From assembly GCA_051010055.1 (NCBI GenBank), contig JBPCVY010000239.1, positions 1 through 25,083 of the forward strand: DNA of 25,083 bases, in the 5' to 3' direction. Positions 23,764-25,083 of the stretch are shown in pieces. This stretch comes from CAJQND01 sp051010055. GTDB taxonomy: Bacteria > Pseudomonadota > Alphaproteobacteria > Rhizobiales > CAJQND01. The stretch's first letter is position 1. Every line of letters begins with the position of its first letter. The notes beneath the pieces are model-generated. The model saw nothing but the letters and a program-made list of their open reading frames with translations, was not told where the DNA came from and made no database searches. Made by a program: the position numbers and the translations under genes.

Positions 23764-24776
23764 GCTATTTTCGAGAGCCTTCTGCGGCGTTCCTTGAAAT
23801 CCTTGTGAGAGGCATCGGTGCCGTCATGAAACGAGCCGAACCAATTGTCCCAGGGCATTTCAAGATTGCCGTAGTTGCACTCAAAATACCGGTGGTGCAT
23901 CTGGTGGTGAAACGTGCCGAGCGCGAGCCGGTTTTTATCCTGCACCAACAGGCCCTCAAAACCGGTATGTGACGTTGCCGCCGTGAGCGCCTGGTGCTGC
24001 ATGTGGAACAGGATGTGTATCGGGTGTGCCGCAATCAGGAAATGTATCAGCACTGACGAAAAGAAGAGCAAGTGCTCAACCGGGTGCATGGAAAGGCCCG
24101 ACCATGGCCCGACATTCGTATTGCGGTGATGGAGGGCATGAACCCGCTTGTAAATGGGCGGCCAGTGCAGGAAGCGGTGTATCCAGTAAAAATGGAACGA
24201 AATCCACACAGGTGTCAGCAGGAACAAAACCACAAACCAAACCGGATTATTGCCCCATGCAAGGACCGGCGCATAGCCGTTGGCCATGGCCCAGAACATC
24301 AGCGCTTCATAGGCTGTCCAGAAAGCAACACCGCTCCCCATTGACCAGAACATATTGTCGAGCACCTGGCTTTTGAAAGTGAAAGCCTTGCTGTCCTTAG
24401 CCAATTCGCGCCCGTCATATTTCAGGCGCTGTTTCTGGTGCTTCCAGACGTAGAAATAAAGGTGCAGGCCACCGGCGACGATTAGCAGAAGGGCGAGATT
24501 GCGCACATAAAGTTCCGCGATCCAGCCAAAGGAAAAAGGCTTGGCTTCCGCGAGAGTGGGCTGAAACCAGCGCCACGACACATAGGCAACCACCACCAGG
24601 ATTGAGTTCTCAGCAATTGTGAACCAGCGGTCTTTCAGCCAGCTGAACATGCGCGCCGGGTTCAGCGGCCATGAGAAGAACGGTGACACCTGGATGGGTA
24701 CCGGCGGTCGGTGATGCCATTGCCGGGCCAATGCGCCTTCATTTGCGCCAGAGCCGTCTTTGCTCACTGCAGACAT
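23760..24776 (-). CDS. Sterol desaturase / fatty acid hydroxylase superfamily membrane di-iron enzyme
   Basis: A 338-residue integral membrane oxygenase-type protein. The conserved di-iron histidine clusters are HRFLH (200-204), HALHH (213-217), HPVEH (231-235) and HHQMHH (290-295), the ERG3/FA-hydroxylase pattern, embedded among hydrophobic segments (about 58-75, 90-110, 178-198, 235-250). Such enzymes hydroxylate or desaturate lipid or alkyl carbons using O2. I set the start at ATG 24776 (MSAVSKDGSG), with GGGAG eight bases upstream. The open frame goes 59 codons further but overlaps the upstream gene and looks non-coding. Its stop overlaps the deiminase stop by four bases. Substrate and link to the betaine genes are unknown. 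Confidence 0.88.
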   Translation of the reverse strand: MSAVSKDGSGANEGALARQWHHRPPVPIQVSPFFSWPLNPARMFSWLKDRWFTIAENSILVVVAYVSWRWFQPTLAEAKPFSFGWIAELYVRNLALLLIVAGGLHLYFYVWKHQKQRLKYDGRELAKDSKAFTFKSQVLDNMFWSMGSGVAFWTAYEALMFWAMANGYAPVLAWGNNPVWFVVLFLLTPVWISFHFYWIHRFLHWPPIYKRVHALHHRNTNVGPWSGLSMHPVEHLLFFSSVLIHFLIAAHPIHILFHMQHQALTAATSHTGFEGLLVQDKNRLALGTFHHQMHHRYFECNYGNLEMPWDNWFGSFHDGTDASHKDFKERRRRLSKIA

Positions 24777-24891
24777 TCCCGTGAACTCCCAACACCAGCT
24801 TTTGCGTGGGTTTGAGTATTCCACAAACCGCCCGGCTTGAAAAACGGAAGATTGAAGACTGATAGGGTCAACGGCAGAGAGCCCCTTCTGC

Positions 24892-25083
24892 CTACTTCTC
24901 CGAAAGTCCCAGCCGTTCGTGCCACGCAGCGAGGGATTCATCGGGGTACTCATCGAATGTCTTGTCGTTCGGGCCGATGTTGAGCGGCACCCAGCTTGCC
25001 TTGGAGCCGAGCATCATGTGGGTGCGTTCAGTGGGAACCGGCAGCTCGGTATCAATAACAGAAGCTAAAGGGTGAATAAGCTC
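24892..25083 (-). CDS. C-terminus of an unrecognised protein (partial, runs off the right edge)
   Basis: A frame open from the window edge gives 63 residues ending at TAG 24892-24894. It contains PVPTERTHMMLGSKASWVPL and NDKTFDEYPDESLAAWHERL, balanced and protein-like, with ordinary codon use. I cannot name the family from this fragment. It lies 115 bases upstream of the desaturase gene on the same strand and may share its transcript. No stronger frame competes in this stretch. Confidence 0.6.
   Translation of the reverse strand, partial: ELIHPLASVIDTELPVPTERTHMMLGSKASWVPLNIGPNDKTFDEYPDESLAAWHERLGLSEK

Noticed and set aside
24777..24953. 59-codon N-terminal extension of the desaturase frame
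   Set aside because: It overlaps the coding end of the upstream gene, and a good ribosome-binding site precedes ATG 24776 instead.

Overview
The window looks like chromosomal DNA from an alphaproteobacterium of moderate G+C. This rests on codon usage by eye, the alphaproteobacterial style of the nap genes, a ProXVW-type betaine transporter and an MttB/dimethylglycine-dehydrogenase-like pair typical of marine and soil Alphaproteobacteria. I see no tRNA, rRNA, CRISPR array, transposase or integrase. Nearly all the DNA is coding, with short overlaps between operon members.

Layout. (1) 1-865: a broken class-III aminotransferase (frameshifted, lacking its 3' half) abuts the 3' end of an unrecognised + strand reading frame at the left edge. 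(2) 881-6743, minus strand: a tightly packed catabolic operon. In transcription order it encodes an omega-aminotransferase, an M20 N-carbamoyl-amino-acid/ureido hydrolase, a second class-III aminotransferase, an SDR dehydrogenase and an agmatinase-like ureohydrolase, followed by the broken aminotransferase. A LuxR-type regulator (6963-7787) is divergent from it. (3) 7803-9317: a DUF389 membrane protein and a small DUF3303-like protein. (4) 9368-13538, minus strand: the periplasmic nitrate reductase operon napE-D-A-B-C. (5) 13709-14704: a second, sequence-divergent ureohydrolase, divergent from nap and convergent with (6) an MttB-family (non-pyrrolysine) methyltransferase at 14713-16272. The latter is divergent from (7) a dimethylglycine/sarcosine-dehydrogenase-like FAD-GcvT fusion at 16436-18859. 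(8) 19195-23763: a ProX-ProV-ProW betaine-type ABC importer with an agmatine/arginine-deiminase-fold hydrolase starting three bases after proW. (9) 23760-25083, minus strand: a sterol-desaturase/fatty-acid-hydroxylase family membrane di-iron enzyme and the C-terminus of an unrecognised protein.

Working together (inference). Leaving nap aside, the window concentrates enzymes that take apart C-N bonds of guanidino and N-methylated compounds: two ureohydrolases, a guanidine-type deiminase, a ureido/carbamoyl hydrolase, two intact aminotransferases and one broken one, an SDR, an MttB-like demethylase and a folate-linked N-methyl oxidase, next to a betaine-type importer. The most interesting reading is a catabolic island for a methylated guanidino compound or guanidino-betaine. 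The compound would be imported by ProXVW, demethylated by MttB and the FAD-GcvT enzyme, its guanidine removed as urea or by deiminase plus carbamoylase, and the remaining amine transaminated and oxidised. The substrate cannot be fixed from sequence, and the parts may equally serve separate substrates.
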